A stretch of 64,000 bases of DNA from CAZVYN01 sp964631125 (GCA_964631125.1 CAZVYN010000012.1:4754-68753); one strand, 5' to 3'. Shown: positions 1 to 8,915, counted from the first letter of the stretch. Notes: generated by a model from the sequence alone, not told the origin. Program-made: numbers and translations.

Positions 1-1
1 A

Positions 2-1534
2 GCAACCGATCGCCAAGCAACCGATCGGCAGGCAACCGACGCACAGGCGAAGACTCCTGACCCCAGTGCGGCCGACCCGACCTGGGCGAAGGCGAACGGC
101 GTGACCGGCGGCGCCGCCTCCGAACTGGCGCCGATCTTCATCGATTTGCAGCGACTGCACCGCGAGATGGGCGAATGGGATTTGGCTCTGGCCGTCTGTC
201 TGGAGTATCAGACTCGCTTCGGTGACAAATCCCGCGGCCGCGCCACCGGTTGGGTGTCGGAAGAGGTCGAGTCGCTCATCCGAAGTGACCGGCTCGGCCC
301 GAAGGCGGTCGAGACGATCGGGCGCGCGGTCGAGGAGTCGCCGAAGGATGAAGGACTCGCGCGCCTCTGGATCCAGGCCCTCTACCACACCGATCGTTCG
401 GTCGAGGCGCTGGAGGCGGCCGGCGGACTCGACGCGCGCCTCGAGGCGCACGGCGCCGTCTTGATGGAACAAGCCGCGATGGCCATCGAGGAGAACTCGT
501 TCGAACATGCGATCGCCGCGATCGATCTGGCGCTGGCGGCCGACCCGAAGGCGTCGCTGAAGGCCGACGCGCTCCATCAGAAGGCGCGCTCGCTGCGGAA
601 GCTGCGCAGATTGGACGAGAGCCTGCTGGCGTACGACGCCCTCCTGGCCGAGAGCCGGACGTCGCGGCTCGGACGAGCCGCCGGCTTGGAGAAGGCGCAG
701 ATCCTCGCGCAGGAACTCAATCGCAAGGAAGACGCGTTGGTCGCCTATCGCGAACTCCTGGCCGCGCTCGGATCGAAACCCAAGGGGGACGATCGTGAGG
801 TGGCCGGCGAGGTCCAGCTCGCGATGGCGGAGTGCGCGCTGGCGCTCGGTCGCCCCGAAGAAGCGGGTGCGATCTACGCTGCACTGGCCGACAGCGCCGC
901 CGGTTCGCCCGGGCGCGCTCGCGCCCTCTTCGAGTCGGCCGAGATGCTCTTCTTCCAGGGCAAGATGAAGGAAGCCGAGACGACCTACTACCAGTTGACG
1001 GACGACTATCCCCAAGACGCCTTCGTCAACGACGCGTTGGAGCGGATCCTCGTCATCGGGGAGAACGCGGACCAGGGCGGCGCCCCGCTCGCGGCTCTCT
1101 CGCAAGCGGTCTATCAACGGCGCCTCGGCCGGGCCGATCGCGCGCTGCAACTCGTGAGCGATGCGATCAACGCGCACCCGGGTTCGCGCGCGCAGGACGA
1201 CCTGCGCTTCCTCCGGGTGCGACTGCTCTTGGATCTCCAGCAAGAGGAACCCGCGCAGTTGGCCGCGGACGCGCTGGCCACCGGCTTCCGCGACAGCCCG
1301 CTGGCCAGCCGTGGATTGGTCGAAGTCGCCCAGCGTCTCGCGCAGCGTCCGGAGGGACGCCGGATGGCCGAGAAACTGTACGAACGGGTCTTGCTCCAAT
1401 TCCCCGAGTGCATCGAAGGATCGGCGGTCCGCGCCGCGCTGCGCGACCTGAAGAGCAAGCTGCGCGAGAGTTCCGAGGCGCTCGCGCCGCGCTCCCCGAG
1501 CTGGAAATCGTCGACGCCCGCGGGGACCGTCTGA
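2..1534 (+). CDS. Tetratricopeptide-repeat protein, 5' end cut by window edge
   Basis: The reading frame is open from the first bases of the window, so the true start lies upstream; the GTG at 101 is only an internal codon. The first residues are a low-complexity run in which the five-residue unit ATDRQ recurs, encoded by an imperfect 15-bp repeat. The rest is almost all helical, with TPR-like pairs such as ALHQKARSLRKL/ESLLAYDALL and a tail of YPQDAF-type units. TPR proteins scaffold protein-protein contacts; the partner is unknown. It ends in TGATG, overlapping the start of the next gene, so the two are translationally coupled. In Bacteroidetes and relatives the neighbouring AsnB-like family also occurs, from memory, beside TPR genes. 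No enzymatic motif is visible. Confidence 0.8.
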   Translation, partial: ATDRQATDRQATDAQAKTPDPSAADPTWAKANGVTGGAASELAPIFIDLQRLHREMGEWDLALAVCLEYQTRFGDKSRGRATGWVSEEVESLIRSDRLGPKAVETIGRAVEESPKDEGLARLWIQALYHTDRSVEALEAAGGLDARLEAHGAVLMEQAAMAIEENSFEHAIAAIDLALAADPKASLKADALHQKARSLRKLRRLDESLLAYDALLAESRTSRLGRAAGLEKAQILAQELNRKEDALVAYRELLAALGSKPKGDDREVAGEVQLAMAECALALGRPEEAGAIYAALADSAAGSPGRARALFESAEMLFFQGKMKEAETTYYQLTDDYPQDAFVNDALERILVIGENADQGGAPLAALSQAVYQRRLGRADRALQLVSDAINAHPGSRAQDDLRFLRVRLLLDLQQEEPAQLAADALATGFRDSPLASRGLVEVAQRLAQRPEGRRMAEKLYERVLLQFPECIEGSAVRAALRDLKSKLRESSEALAPRSPSWKSSTPAGTV

Positions 1535-2808
1535 TGCGCGGGTCGCCGTTCTCCCGTTGTCTCGTCGCCGCAAGTTGCGCGGCCGCTCTCCTTGTCGCGA
1601 TTCCCGCCTCGGCCAAGCTGCTCATTCCGATGGATGCGAGCCAGACCGATCATCTCCGCGCCTACGGCGTTGCCTATCGCGCGCTCGCGCGCGGCGAGAC
1701 GGTGGAGTGGCTGCTCAACTACCGCGGGGGATCGTTCTTCCTCGATGAGACCAGCGTCGGCGAGCAGGACTGTCTTCTCTCCGGCGTCACCTTCTCCCTG
1801 GCCGGCGCGGGCGAAGTCGGTCAGGCCTACTCCGAGATCGAAGGCGCCAACATGGAGCTGGTCCTGTTGGAGAAGGCGCCGAAGATGGCGGTCTACGCGC
1901 CGTCCTCGATGGAGCCGTGGGACGACGCGGTCACGCTGGCGCTGAACTACGCCGATATCCCGTTCGATCAGATCTACGACGAGGAGGTCCTCGGCGGGAA
2001 GCTCTCGCAATACGACTGGCTGCACCTGCACCACGAGGACTTCACCGGGCAGTACGGAAAGTTCTACTCCAGCTACCACAGCGCCCCTTGGTACCTGGAG
2101 CAACAAGCGCGTTCCGAACTCGCCGCCGAGACGGCGGGCTACACGACGGTCTGGCAGCACAAGCACGCGGTGGCGCGGCGTATCCGTGAGTACGTCGCGC
2201 AAGGCGGGTTCCTCTTCGCGATGTGTTCCGGGGCCGACAGCTACGAGATCGCGCTGGCGGCGGGTGAAGTCGACATCGTCGACGTTCCCTTCGACGGCGA
2301 TCCTCCCGATCCCGGGGCCGCGGGGCGGATGGATTTCTCCCAGTGCCTGGCCTTCGAGAACTTCACCATCGACACGAATCCGATGGTCTACGAGTTCTCG
2401 GATCTCGACATGACGCAGCAGGCGGCCCTGCGCGGGCCCGACTCTGACTTCTTCACGCTCTTCGAGTTCTCCGCCAAGGAAGATCCCGTCCCGACGATGT
2501 TGACCCAGTGCCACGTCAATGTGCTCTCCGGCTTCATGGGACAGACGACGTCGTTCAAGAAGTCGCTGGTCAAGAAAGGCGCGCTCATCCTGGCCGAGAC
2601 CGACGGGGCGGGCGAGGTGCGGTATCTCCATGGGAACTACGGTCAAGGAACGTTCACCTACTACGGCGGCCACGATCCCGAGGACTACCAACATCGAGTG
2701 GGGGATCCCCCGACCGAGCTGGAGCTCCACAAGAATTCGCCCGGGTATCGACTGATTCTGAACAACATCCTCTTTCCCGCGGCCGAGAAGAAGGAACGGA
2801 AGACCTGA
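1534..2808 (+). CDS. Exported 'asparagine synthetase B-like' protein of unknown function
   Basis: This 424-residue protein starts at an ATG inside the stop of the TPR gene. It has a signal peptide: a basic start, the hydrophobic core CLVAASCAAALLVAI, and a likely cut after ASA. The mature part begins KLLIPMDASQTDHLRAYG and contains WLLNYRGGSFF, PWDDAVTLALNYA and YDWLHLHHEDFTGQYGKF. These match, from memory, a family in Bacteroidetes/FCB genomes usually labelled 'asparagine synthetase B'. None of the asparagine synthetase machinery is seen: there is no N-terminal cysteine nucleophile and no ATP-pyrophosphatase loop. The name is therefore probably a mis-annotation. Its export, the conserved HLHHEDF segment and the TPR partner suggest an envelope role. 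Family recognition is good; function is unknown. Confidence 0.75.
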   Translation: MRGSPFSRCLVAASCAAALLVAIPASAKLLIPMDASQTDHLRAYGVAYRALARGETVEWLLNYRGGSFFLDETSVGEQDCLLSGVTFSLAGAGEVGQAYSEIEGANMELVLLEKAPKMAVYAPSSMEPWDDAVTLALNYADIPFDQIYDEEVLGGKLSQYDWLHLHHEDFTGQYGKFYSSYHSAPWYLEQQARSELAAETAGYTTVWQHKHAVARRIREYVAQGGFLFAMCSGADSYEIALAAGEVDIVDVPFDGDPPDPGAAGRMDFSQCLAFENFTIDTNPMVYEFSDLDMTQQAALRGPDSDFFTLFEFSAKEDPVPTMLTQCHVNVLSGFMGQTTSFKKSLVKKGALILAETDGAGEVRYLHGNYGQGTFTYYGGHDPEDYQHRVGDPPTELELHKNSPGYRLILNNILFPAAEKKERKT

Positions 2809-2819
2809 TGCCTCCAGTT

Positions 2820-2843
2820 CCGGCCGCGAATCCACGCGGCCGG
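2820..2843 (+). terminator. Hairpin after the AsnB-like gene
   Basis: CCGGCCGCG pairs perfectly with CGCGGCCGG across the 6-nt loop AATCCA. It lies 12 nt after the stop and only a short T-poor stretch follows, so it is a possible but weak intrinsic terminator. Confidence 0.4.
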
Positions 2844-2851
2844 GATTTGGG

Positions 2852-2881
2852 TTGACACCCTTCGCGCCAGACACGGACGAT
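2852..2881 (+). promoter_or_regulatory. Possible sigma-70 promoter for the zinc-ribbon/HAD pair
   Basis: A perfect TTGACA -35 box is followed after 18 nt by GACGAT, which keeps only the most conserved A2 and T6 of a -10 box. It sits directly behind the hairpin and about 54 nt before the zinc-ribbon ATG. The -35 is convincing and the -10 is weak. Confidence 0.4.
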
Positions 2882-2934
2882 GCGCGATCGGTATGGGCTC
2901 GGGTCACGAGTCCAGGGCGGTGGGGAGGTGGCCG

Positions 2935-3126
2935 ATGGATATCAAGTTCCCGGAATGCAAGAAGTGCCAGGACGGCGTCTTGATCCCGCTCTCCGACTAC
3001 GGTCGTGACGGCGCCCCGATCGAGTTCAAGGCATGGGTCTGCACGAACCCGGCCTGCGGCTTCAATCTCCGCATCGACAACGGCGAGATCAGCTACGGGC
3101 GTTCGGTCATCCAGTCCTCGAAGTGA
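2935..3126 (+). CDS. Small zinc-ribbon-like protein (63 aa)
   Basis: The ATG at 2935 is preceded by a GGGAGG-type Shine-Dalgarno; an in-frame upstream ATG (2893) has none, so the short form is chosen. The protein has two cysteine knuckles, C8-KK-C11 and C36-TNPA-C41, which could hold one zinc ion. Between them is a polar loop, and the tail is NLRIDNGEISYG. It resembles stand-alone zinc ribbons that serve as small adaptors or nucleic-acid binders, but I do not recognise a named family. Its stop overlaps the GTG of the HAD phosphatase gene, so the two are co-translated. Confidence 0.65.
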   Translation: MDIKFPECKKCQDGVLIPLSDYGRDGAPIEFKAWVCTNPACGFNLRIDNGEISYGRSVIQSSK

Positions 3127-3818
3127 TCCGCGCGGTCCTCTTCGATCTCGACAACACGCTGACCGACTTCATGCACATGAAGGAGGTCGCGATCCGAGCG
3201 GCCGTCCTCGGCATGGTCGAGATGGGCTTGCCGATGGCCGCCGACGAGGCGCAGCGCGAGATCTACCGCATCTACGAACAGCAGGGGATCGAGTACCAGC
3301 GCGTCTTCGATCAGTTCTTGGAGAAGACGACGGGCCGTGTGCCGCCCGAGATGCTTGCCGCCGGGATCATCCAGTACCGCCGTGCGCGTGACGCCGCCCT
3401 CACGCCGTATCGACATGTTCCGATGGTGCTGCTCGAACTGCTCCGTCGCGGGTTCCGGTTGGCGGTGGTCTCCGACGCGCCGGCCGTGCAAGCGTGGCAA
3501 CGGCTCCACCAACTCGGATTCCAACATGTCTTCCAACCGGTCGTGACCTTCGACGACACCGGCGAGCGCAAGCCGAGCCCGCGTCCGTTCCGGCGAGCGC
3601 TGGAGCTGCTCGATCTGCCGGCCGCCGCCGTCCTCATGGTGGGAGACTGGCCCGAGCGCGACATGATCGGCGCCGCCGGAGTCGGTATGAAGACCGCCTT
3701 CGCTCGTTACGGCGACACCTTCGGCACGAACCTGTCGGGCGCCGACTTCGATCTCGACGATATCCAGCAACTCCTACCGATTCTCGAGCGGTTGAACGCG
3801 CCGCACGAGGCGAACTGA
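3123..3818 (+). CDS. HAD-superfamily hydrolase (phosphatase), subfamily IA-like
   Basis: The GTG at 3123 overlaps the stop of the preceding gene and gives 231 residues, the usual size for this family. All four HAD motifs are seen: motif I FDLDNTLTD (nucleophile D8, acid D10), motif II VVSDAP, motif III lysine in GERKPSP, and motif IV MVGDWPERDMIGA. A helical cap follows motif I, as in phosphoglycolate phosphatase, pyrophosphatase and haloacid-dehalogenase-like enzymes. The substrate cannot be told from sequence. The enzyme should be cytoplasmic and Mg2+-dependent. Its stop codon lies in the first unit of an 8-bp tandem repeat that fills the gap to nnrE/D. Confidence 0.85.
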   Translation: MIRAVLFDLDNTLTDFMHMKEVAIRAAVLGMVEMGLPMAADEAQREIYRIYEQQGIEYQRVFDQFLEKTTGRVPPEMLAAGIIQYRRARDAALTPYRHVPMVLLELLRRGFRLAVVSDAPAVQAWQRLHQLGFQHVFQPVVTFDDTGERKPSPRPFRRALELLDLPAAAVLMVGDWPERDMIGAAGVGMKTAFARYGDTFGTNLSGADFDLDDIQQLLPILERLNAPHEAN

Positions 3819-3862
3819 TCGACTGATCGACTGACCGACTGACCGACTGACCGACTGACCGA
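3815..3862 (+). repeat. Six tandem copies of an 8-bp unit (CTGAYCGA)
   Basis: Two CTGATCGA units are followed by four CTGACCGA units. The first contains the TGA stop of the HAD gene, and every unit repeats that TGA, so stops recur through the run. It ends 13 bp before the Shine-Dalgarno of the next gene. Confidence 0.9.
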
Positions 3863-3886
3863 GTCTTCTCGACCGGAGGCCGTCCC

Positions 3887-5545
3887 CTGGATCTCCTGAG
3901 CGCCGCGCAGGTGCGTGAACTGGACCACCGGACGATCTCCGAGCGCGGTGTGCGCGGCTCGGTCCTCATGACCCGCGCCGCCCGTGGAGTGCTCACCTCG
4001 ATCCTCGCACGGCGCCCATGGTTCGGCGCCGGCCGAACCTGGATCGTCTGCGGCAGTGGGAACAACGGAGGGGACGGGCTCGTCCTCGCCGCGCTCCTGC
4101 GAGAGCGCGGACTCTGGCCGTGCGTGCTGCTCACTTCGCCCGCGGCGCAATTGCGCGGCGATGCGGCCTGGGCGCTCCGTTGGTCGCGCTCGCTCCAGGT
4201 GCAGATCGAAGAGTCGACCCCGACGCGTCTCCAGCGCGTGGTCCCGGGAGACCTGGTGGTCGATGCGCTCTTCGGGACCGGTCTGACTCGGCCGGTCGAA
4301 GGCGAGATGGCCGCGTGGATCGAGGCGATTTCCAGTGTGCCTGCCGACGTCGTCGCCGTGGATCTCCCGAGCGGCGCGAGCGCGGATCTTCCGCTCGGCG
4401 TGGGGGGACTCCCTTCGAGTTCGAACTCTCCCGGGCCGATCGTGCGCGCCGACTGGACCGTCACGTTCGCGGCGCTCAAAGTCGCGCTGCTCTTTGCGCC
4501 GGTGCGGGCGGCGGCCGGCGAGATCGACCTGGTCGACATCGGCATCCCGGCCGACATCGAGCTGGATACCGGCGCCGAAGCCCGACTGACGGATCCATCG
4601 GAGGCGGCGGCGCTCCTGCCGCGACGCGGCGGCGCGACACACAAGGGAGACTGGGGCAAGCTGATCCTGGTGGGTGGGTTTCCCGGCACGGTCGGGGCGA
4701 TCGCGCTCGCGGCGCGCGCCGCTCTGCGCACCGGCGCCGGCCTGGTGCGCGCCGCGACGCCGCACTCGCTCGCGGCTTCGATCACCGCATTTGCGCCCGA
4801 GGCGATGACGCTCCCCTTACCGCAGGGCGAAGACGGACAGCTCCTCGCTCAGGGGGCCGAGCGCATCCTGGGCGGGTTCGGAGACTGGGACGCACTCTGC
4901 GTCGGCCCGGGGCTGGGTCGTCTGCCGGAGTCCGAGCGGTTGGTCATGAAGCTCCTCGGAGGATGGCGCGGCCCGATGCTGATCGACGCCGATGGGCTGA
5001 ATGCTCTCGCCCGGTGGGGCGGCGACAGCTGGACGCCGCGCGCACGAGAAATTCGCGCCGCCGGTCGCCCCGGGGGCCTGGTGCTCACCCCTCATCTGGG
5101 GGAGTTTTCTCGCCTGAGCGGACGCCCGATCGCCGAACTGGCGCGCAATCCGATCGCGAGCGCCCGCGAGTGGGCTCAGCGGTGGGGGGTCACGCTCGTC
5201 TGCAAAGGGGCGCCCTCGGTCATCGCCGCTGCCGACGGTGAGGTCTGGGTCAATTCCACCGGGAACGCGGGGCTCGCCACCGGCGGATCGGGCGACGTCC
5301 TTTCGGGCATCGTGCTGGCGTTGCTCGGTCAGGGACTCGACGGTCCCGGCGCCGCGCGCCTCGGCTGCTATCTGCACGGACTGGCCGCCGACCTGGTCGT
5401 CATGGACGTCGATCGCGCCCAGCGCTCCCTCTTGCCGAGTGACGTGATCGAGGCGTTGCCCCGGGCGATCGCGCAGGTCGACTCGGGCGAGAGACCGCCG
5501 CGCTGGATCTGGCGCTCGATCCCTGACACGATGCGGCATCGATGA
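3887..5545 (+). CDS. nnrE-nnrD: Bifunctional NAD(P)HX epimerase/dehydratase
   Basis: This enzyme repairs hydrated NADH and NADPH. The N-terminal YjeF-type epimerase half has AQVRELDHRTI, GSGNNGGDGLVLAALL and DALFGTGLTRPVEG. The C-terminal ribokinase-like dehydratase has HKGDWGKLILVGG, GPGLGR, LIDADGLNAL, LTPHLGEFSRL and NAGLATGGSGDVLSG. The first AUG-like codon (GTG 3911) would remove the conserved LLSAAQ start. The CTG at 3887 sits 7 nt behind a clean GGAGG and restores it, giving 552 residues, so a CTG start is inferred. The stop overlaps the ATG of the aldolase gene (ATGA). Confidence 0.92.
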   Translation: MDLLSAAQVRELDHRTISERGVRGSVLMTRAARGVLTSILARRPWFGAGRTWIVCGSGNNGGDGLVLAALLRERGLWPCVLLTSPAAQLRGDAAWALRWSRSLQVQIEESTPTRLQRVVPGDLVVDALFGTGLTRPVEGEMAAWIEAISSVPADVVAVDLPSGASADLPLGVGGLPSSSNSPGPIVRADWTVTFAALKVALLFAPVRAAAGEIDLVDIGIPADIELDTGAEARLTDPSEAAALLPRRGGATHKGDWGKLILVGGFPGTVGAIALAARAALRTGAGLVRAATPHSLAASITAFAPEAMTLPLPQGEDGQLLAQGAERILGGFGDWDALCVGPGLGRLPESERLVMKLLGGWRGPMLIDADGLNALARWGGDSWTPRAREIRAAGRPGGLVLTPHLGEFSRLSGRPIAELARNPIASAREWAQRWGVTLVCKGAPSVIAAADGEVWVNSTGNAGLATGGSGDVLSGIVLALLGQGLDGPGAARLGCYLHGLAADLVVMDVDRAQRSLLPSDVIEALPRAIAQVDSGERPPRWIWRSIPDTMRHR

Positions 5546-6366
5546 ACACCTCCGTCACCCGATCGGGCGTCCGTCACGGCCGCCCGCCTTCGCCCAAGGT
5601 CGTCGCCCTCTTCCAAGAAATCGGTCGGCGGCTCGACGCCAAGGGGATGATCGCCGCCAACGACGGCAATCTCAGCCTGCGAGACGACGATGGCACCATC
5701 CTCGTCACCGCGACCGGCGCCCGGAAGGGACGGCTGCGTGACGACGAGGTCGTGCGGGTCGATGCCGCCGGCGCGTTGCTGCACGGCCTGCGACCACCCA
5801 GCTCCGAACTCTCGATGCACCTCGCGCTGCTCGGCGCCCGTCCCGATGTGCGTGCCGTCGTCCACGCGCACCCGGCCGTGGCGACCGGATTCGCCGTCGC
5901 GCGCCAGCCGATGGATGCCTGCGTCCTGCCGGAGATCGTGCTGACTCTAGGGGCCGTTCCGATCGCCGAGTACGGCACTCCGGGGACCGAAGAGCTCTCG
6001 CGGTCGCTGGTCCCGCTGGCCGCGCGCCACGACGTGATCCTCTTGGCCAATCACGGCGCCATTGCGCTCGGTCCCGACCTGGAGACGGCGTACGACCGGA
6101 TGGAGCGGCTCGAGCACACCGCGCGCATCCTCTTGGTCGCGCACCTCCTGGGGCGGACGACGAGATTGGATGCGGCCGAGGTCACGCGGTTGCTCGCGAC
6201 CGCGCCCTCCGGCGGTCCCGGAACGTCCGGGGTCTTGCCCTGCATCCCGGCGACCGAAGAAGGGAACGATCCGCCGAAGGTGGCCGCCGCGGGCGGTTGG
6301 TCGCACGCGCAGAGGGAAGAGCTGGTTGCATCGATCGTCGAGATCCTGAAGAATCGCGGGCTTTGA
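5542..6366 (+). CDS. Class II aldolase/adducin-family protein
   Basis: The fold is that of fuculose-1-phosphate and ribulose-5-phosphate zinc aldolases/epimerases. The zinc histidines appear as H108 and H110 in VVHAHPAVATG and H171 in LLANHGAIALG. The acidic residue E89 lies in SSELSMHLALL. The start region NDGNLSLRDDDGTILVTATGA is the typical phosphate-binding segment. At 274 residues it is slightly longer than FucA (about 215) because of a polar C-terminal tail (from about 215) ending in a helix. It is coupled by ATGA to nnrE/D upstream. The substrate is unknown; a sugar phosphate is likely. Confidence 0.85.
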   Translation: MNTSVTRSGVRHGRPPSPKVVALFQEIGRRLDAKGMIAANDGNLSLRDDDGTILVTATGARKGRLRDDEVVRVDAAGALLHGLRPPSSELSMHLALLGARPDVRAVVHAHPAVATGFAVARQPMDACVLPEIVLTLGAVPIAEYGTPGTEELSRSLVPLAARHDVILLANHGAIALGPDLETAYDRMERLEHTARILLVAHLLGRTTRLDAAEVTRLLATAPSGGPGTSGVLPCIPATEEGNDPPKVAAAGGWSHAQREELVASIVEILKNRGL

Positions 6367-6427
6367 TGCGGGGTAGCCCCAGCCCTGCATGATCGCCTGG
6401 AGGGAAGCCAGGGAAAGGAGCGCGGAC

Positions 6428-7762
6428 ATGGCCTACGGCATCAGCACAAGAGAGCAGCTTCTCCGATTCGTCGAGGAGAAGGACGTCCGGATCATCCATC
6501 TCTGGTTCACGGATATCCTGGGCATCCAGAAGTCGTTCGGAATCACGCCGCGCCAGTTGGAAGAGGCGATCGACGAAGGGCTCGGGTTCGACGGCTCGTC
6601 GGTCGAAGGCTTCGCGCGCATCTACGAGTCCGATCTGATCGCCAAGCCCGACCTCTCTACCTTCCAGCTCCTTCCTTGGAAGATCGACGGACAGAGCGCG
6701 GGTCGCATGATCTGCAACATCTTCCATCCGAACGGAACCCCGTATGAAGGGGACCCGCGCTACGTGCTCCGCCGCGCGCTGGAGAAGGCGACGGACGAGG
6801 GCTTCACGATGAACGTGGGACCCGAGATGGAGTACTTCTATCTCGCCTCGCCCGATGAGCCCGAACCGATCGATCGCGCCGGCTACTTCGATCTGATCGG
6901 CGACGATCTCGGCACCGAGCTGCGTCAGCGCACCATCCAAGCGCTCGAAGACATGGGGATCGAGGTCGAGGTGGGCCACTCCGAGGTGGCGCCCTCGCAA
7001 CACGAGATCGACCTGCGGTACATGGAAGCGCTCTCCATGGCCGACTCCTGCATCACGTATCGCTACGTCGTGAAGCAGATCGCGCGCCAGCACGGCGTCT
7101 ACGCGACCTTCATGCCGAAGCCGATCTTCGGACAGAACGGCAGCGGGATGCATGTGCATCAGTCGCTCTTCCGCGGAAAGAGCAACGCATTCTACGACCT
7201 GAACGGACGCAACCATCTCTCCGCGCTCGGCGAGTCGTACATGGCCGGGCTGTTGTATCACGCGCGCGGGATGGCGGCGGTCACCAACCAGTGGGTCAAC
7301 TCCTACAAGCGACTCGTGCCGGGCTACGAGGCTCCGGTCTACCTCGCGTGGGGACAGCGCAATCGCTCCGCGCTCGTCCGCGTCCCGATGTACAAGCCGG
7401 GGAAGGAGATGGCCACGCGCATCGAGTTCCGCTCGCCCGACCCTGCCTGCAATCCGTATCTCGCCTTCGCGGTCATGTTGCAGGCGGGCCTCGACGGCGT
7501 GAAGAAGGGCATGAAGCTGGCCGACCCGGTGGAGGAGGACATCTACCACATGACCGAGGCGGAGCGGCTGGCCCGCGGCATCTTCACGCTGCCCGACTCG
7601 CTCAACGAGGCGATCAAGGAAGCGGAAAACTCGGAACTGGTGCGCATGGCGCTGGGTGAGCATGTCTTCACGAAGTTCATCGAGAACAAGAAGATCGAGT
7701 GGGACAACTTCCGCATCGCGGTCACTCAATACGAGATCACGAAATACTTGCCGATGCTCTAG
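6428..7762 (+). CDS. glnA: Glutamine synthetase, type I
   Basis: It makes glutamine from glutamate, ammonia and ATP. At 444 residues it fits the shorter GSI-alpha form (Bacillus, Thermotoga) and not the roughly 470-residue adenylylated form. The ATG at 6428 follows AAAGGAG; an upstream in-frame ATG (6389) lacks a site. Landmarks are FDGSSVEGF, GPEMEYFYL, NGSGMHVHQSL, NSYKRLVPGYEAP and RIEFRSPDPACNPYLAFA. At the position of the adenylylated tyrosine loop it reads DIYHMTEAE, as in GSI-alpha, so covalent control by GlnE is unlikely. It stands alone, ended by a hairpin. Confidence 0.97.
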   Translation: MAYGISTREQLLRFVEEKDVRIIHLWFTDILGIQKSFGITPRQLEEAIDEGLGFDGSSVEGFARIYESDLIAKPDLSTFQLLPWKIDGQSAGRMICNIFHPNGTPYEGDPRYVLRRALEKATDEGFTMNVGPEMEYFYLASPDEPEPIDRAGYFDLIGDDLGTELRQRTIQALEDMGIEVEVGHSEVAPSQHEIDLRYMEALSMADSCITYRYVVKQIARQHGVYATFMPKPIFGQNGSGMHVHQSLFRGKSNAFYDLNGRNHLSALGESYMAGLLYHARGMAAVTNQWVNSYKRLVPGYEAPVYLAWGQRNRSALVRVPMYKPGKEMATRIEFRSPDPACNPYLAFAVMLQAGLDGVKKGMKLADPVEEDIYHMTEAERLARGIFTLPDSLNEAIKEAENSELVRMALGEHVFTKFIENKKIEWDNFRIAVTQYEITKYLPML

Positions 7763-7795
7763 TCCCGATCGGGACCGGATCCTGCGGAAGCAAGT

Positions 7796-7822
7796 GAGAG
7801 CTCGGGTCCGTCCCGGGCTCTC
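7796..7822 (+). terminator. Intrinsic-type hairpin after glnA
   Basis: An 11-bp stem GAGAGCTCGGG/CCCGGGCTCTC (one G-U pair) closes a 5-nt loop TCCGT. It starts 34 nt after the glnA stop. The downstream run is CCGTTACCGTTCC and not a pure T-tract, so termination strength is uncertain. Confidence 0.6.
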
Positions 7823-7853
7823 CCGTTACCGTTCCGATCGCCAGGGGGGCGCC

Positions 7854-8915
7854 TTGAGCCTAGGTCGACGTCTTCGCGCCGCGTCCTCGCGCGTGGTGGC
7901 GAGCTTTGCGCTCGGTCTCTTGGTCGCTGGGCTGCCGGCGATGAGCCTCGCGGCGCCCATCCTTCCCGCGGCGCTGGAGTCGATGCCGAGCGGCCTTGGG
8001 TTGTCCGCCGATCAAGAGGCCCGACTCCGAGAATTCTTCGCGGAGCTGCGGTCCGAGCGCCCCCGCGGATTCGACGCGAGTTTCGGCGGCGCCCCCAATT
8101 CGGCCCGGACGCGACGACGCTCTCCCTCCGACGCGCCGATCCCGGCGGCCGCCGCTGGTTTTCCTCCCACGCTGGTCCACCTCTGGCTGCGCGGTGTGTC
8201 CGAGATCTTGAGTCCGCGGCAACTGGCGTTGACGGCTGATTCACTCTCGGCGCGATCGGTGGAAACGCGGGTGGACCCGAACAACGGGCCGACCGATCGC
8301 TGGCCGCGCGAGGTCGGCCGCGCATTGCACGAACTCCAGGTTTCGCCGCCGCAGATCGAGCTCGCCCTGGACTGTCTGCTCGCTCATCAGCAGGTGGTGC
8401 GAGCCGCCGTGAGCGATGTCGTGGTCGGACGGCCGAGCTCCGACTCACGCGACCCACGTGACTCCCGGGCGGCGCGCAACGAGTGCCTGCGAACGGCCGG
8501 TCTGGATCTCTCCGCCCGCGAACTCCTCCGCACGGAGCGCGAGCGGGCGGAGACGCGGCTCGGGCGTCGCGTGTCGCTCGGGTCGAGACGGTCCGAGGAG
8601 CGCTCGGAACTCTTGGCGGAGCTGCTTGATCTGCCGGCCTCCGACGAGAGAGCCCTCCGCACCTCGCTCGAACAGCTCGCGCGACAGCGGGTGGAACTCT
8701 CGGTGGCATTGGCCAGCGGATCGCTGGACGTGCAGGAACTGCCTCTGGAAGAGGCGCGCCTGGACGTCTCCGAGGCCCGCACACTGCGGGTGGCGCTGGG
8801 GGATCCGCACGGGGACAGCGCCTCGGCCCTCTTGAAGATCTTGCAGGCCGCCGACCGCGGTCCGGATCTGGGGTCCTCTCCCGGTCCCTCGGGGGGATTT
8901 GCCGGTCCTCGCTGA
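7854..8915 (+). CDS. Exported protein of unknown function (353 aa)
   Basis: I do not recognise a family. The TTG at 7854 follows a purine-rich GGGGGGC and yields a good signal peptide: arginine-rich start, then SFALGLLVAGLPAMSLAA. The mature part opens with a helix (LSADQEARLREFFAELRSE), then a serine/arginine-rich linker. Further helices are rich in E, R and L (LARQRVELSVALASG, EARTLRVALGDPHGD). The protein ends in a glycine/proline tail GPSGGFAGPR. The pattern suggests a periplasmic helical protein, perhaps like Spy/CpxP or heavy-metal-resistance helical proteins, but no LTxxQ repeat is clear. No neighbour informs on function. Confidence 0.6.
   Translation: MSLGRRLRAASSRVVASFALGLLVAGLPAMSLAAPILPAALESMPSGLGLSADQEARLREFFAELRSERPRGFDASFGGAPNSARTRRRSPSDAPIPAAAAGFPPTLVHLWLRGVSEILSPRQLALTADSLSARSVETRVDPNNGPTDRWPREVGRALHELQVSPPQIELALDCLLAHQQVVRAAVSDVVVGRPSSDSRDPRDSRAARNECLRTAGLDLSARELLRTERERAETRLGRRVSLGSRRSEERSELLAELLDLPASDERALRTSLEQLARQRVELSVALASGSLDVQELPLEEARLDVSEARTLRVALGDPHGDSASALLKILQAADRGPDLGSSPGPSGGFAGPR

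Noticed and set aside
1114..2907. 597-codon minus-strand frame over the AsnB-like gene
   Set aside because: Shadow frame; the plus strand has signal peptide and family motifs.
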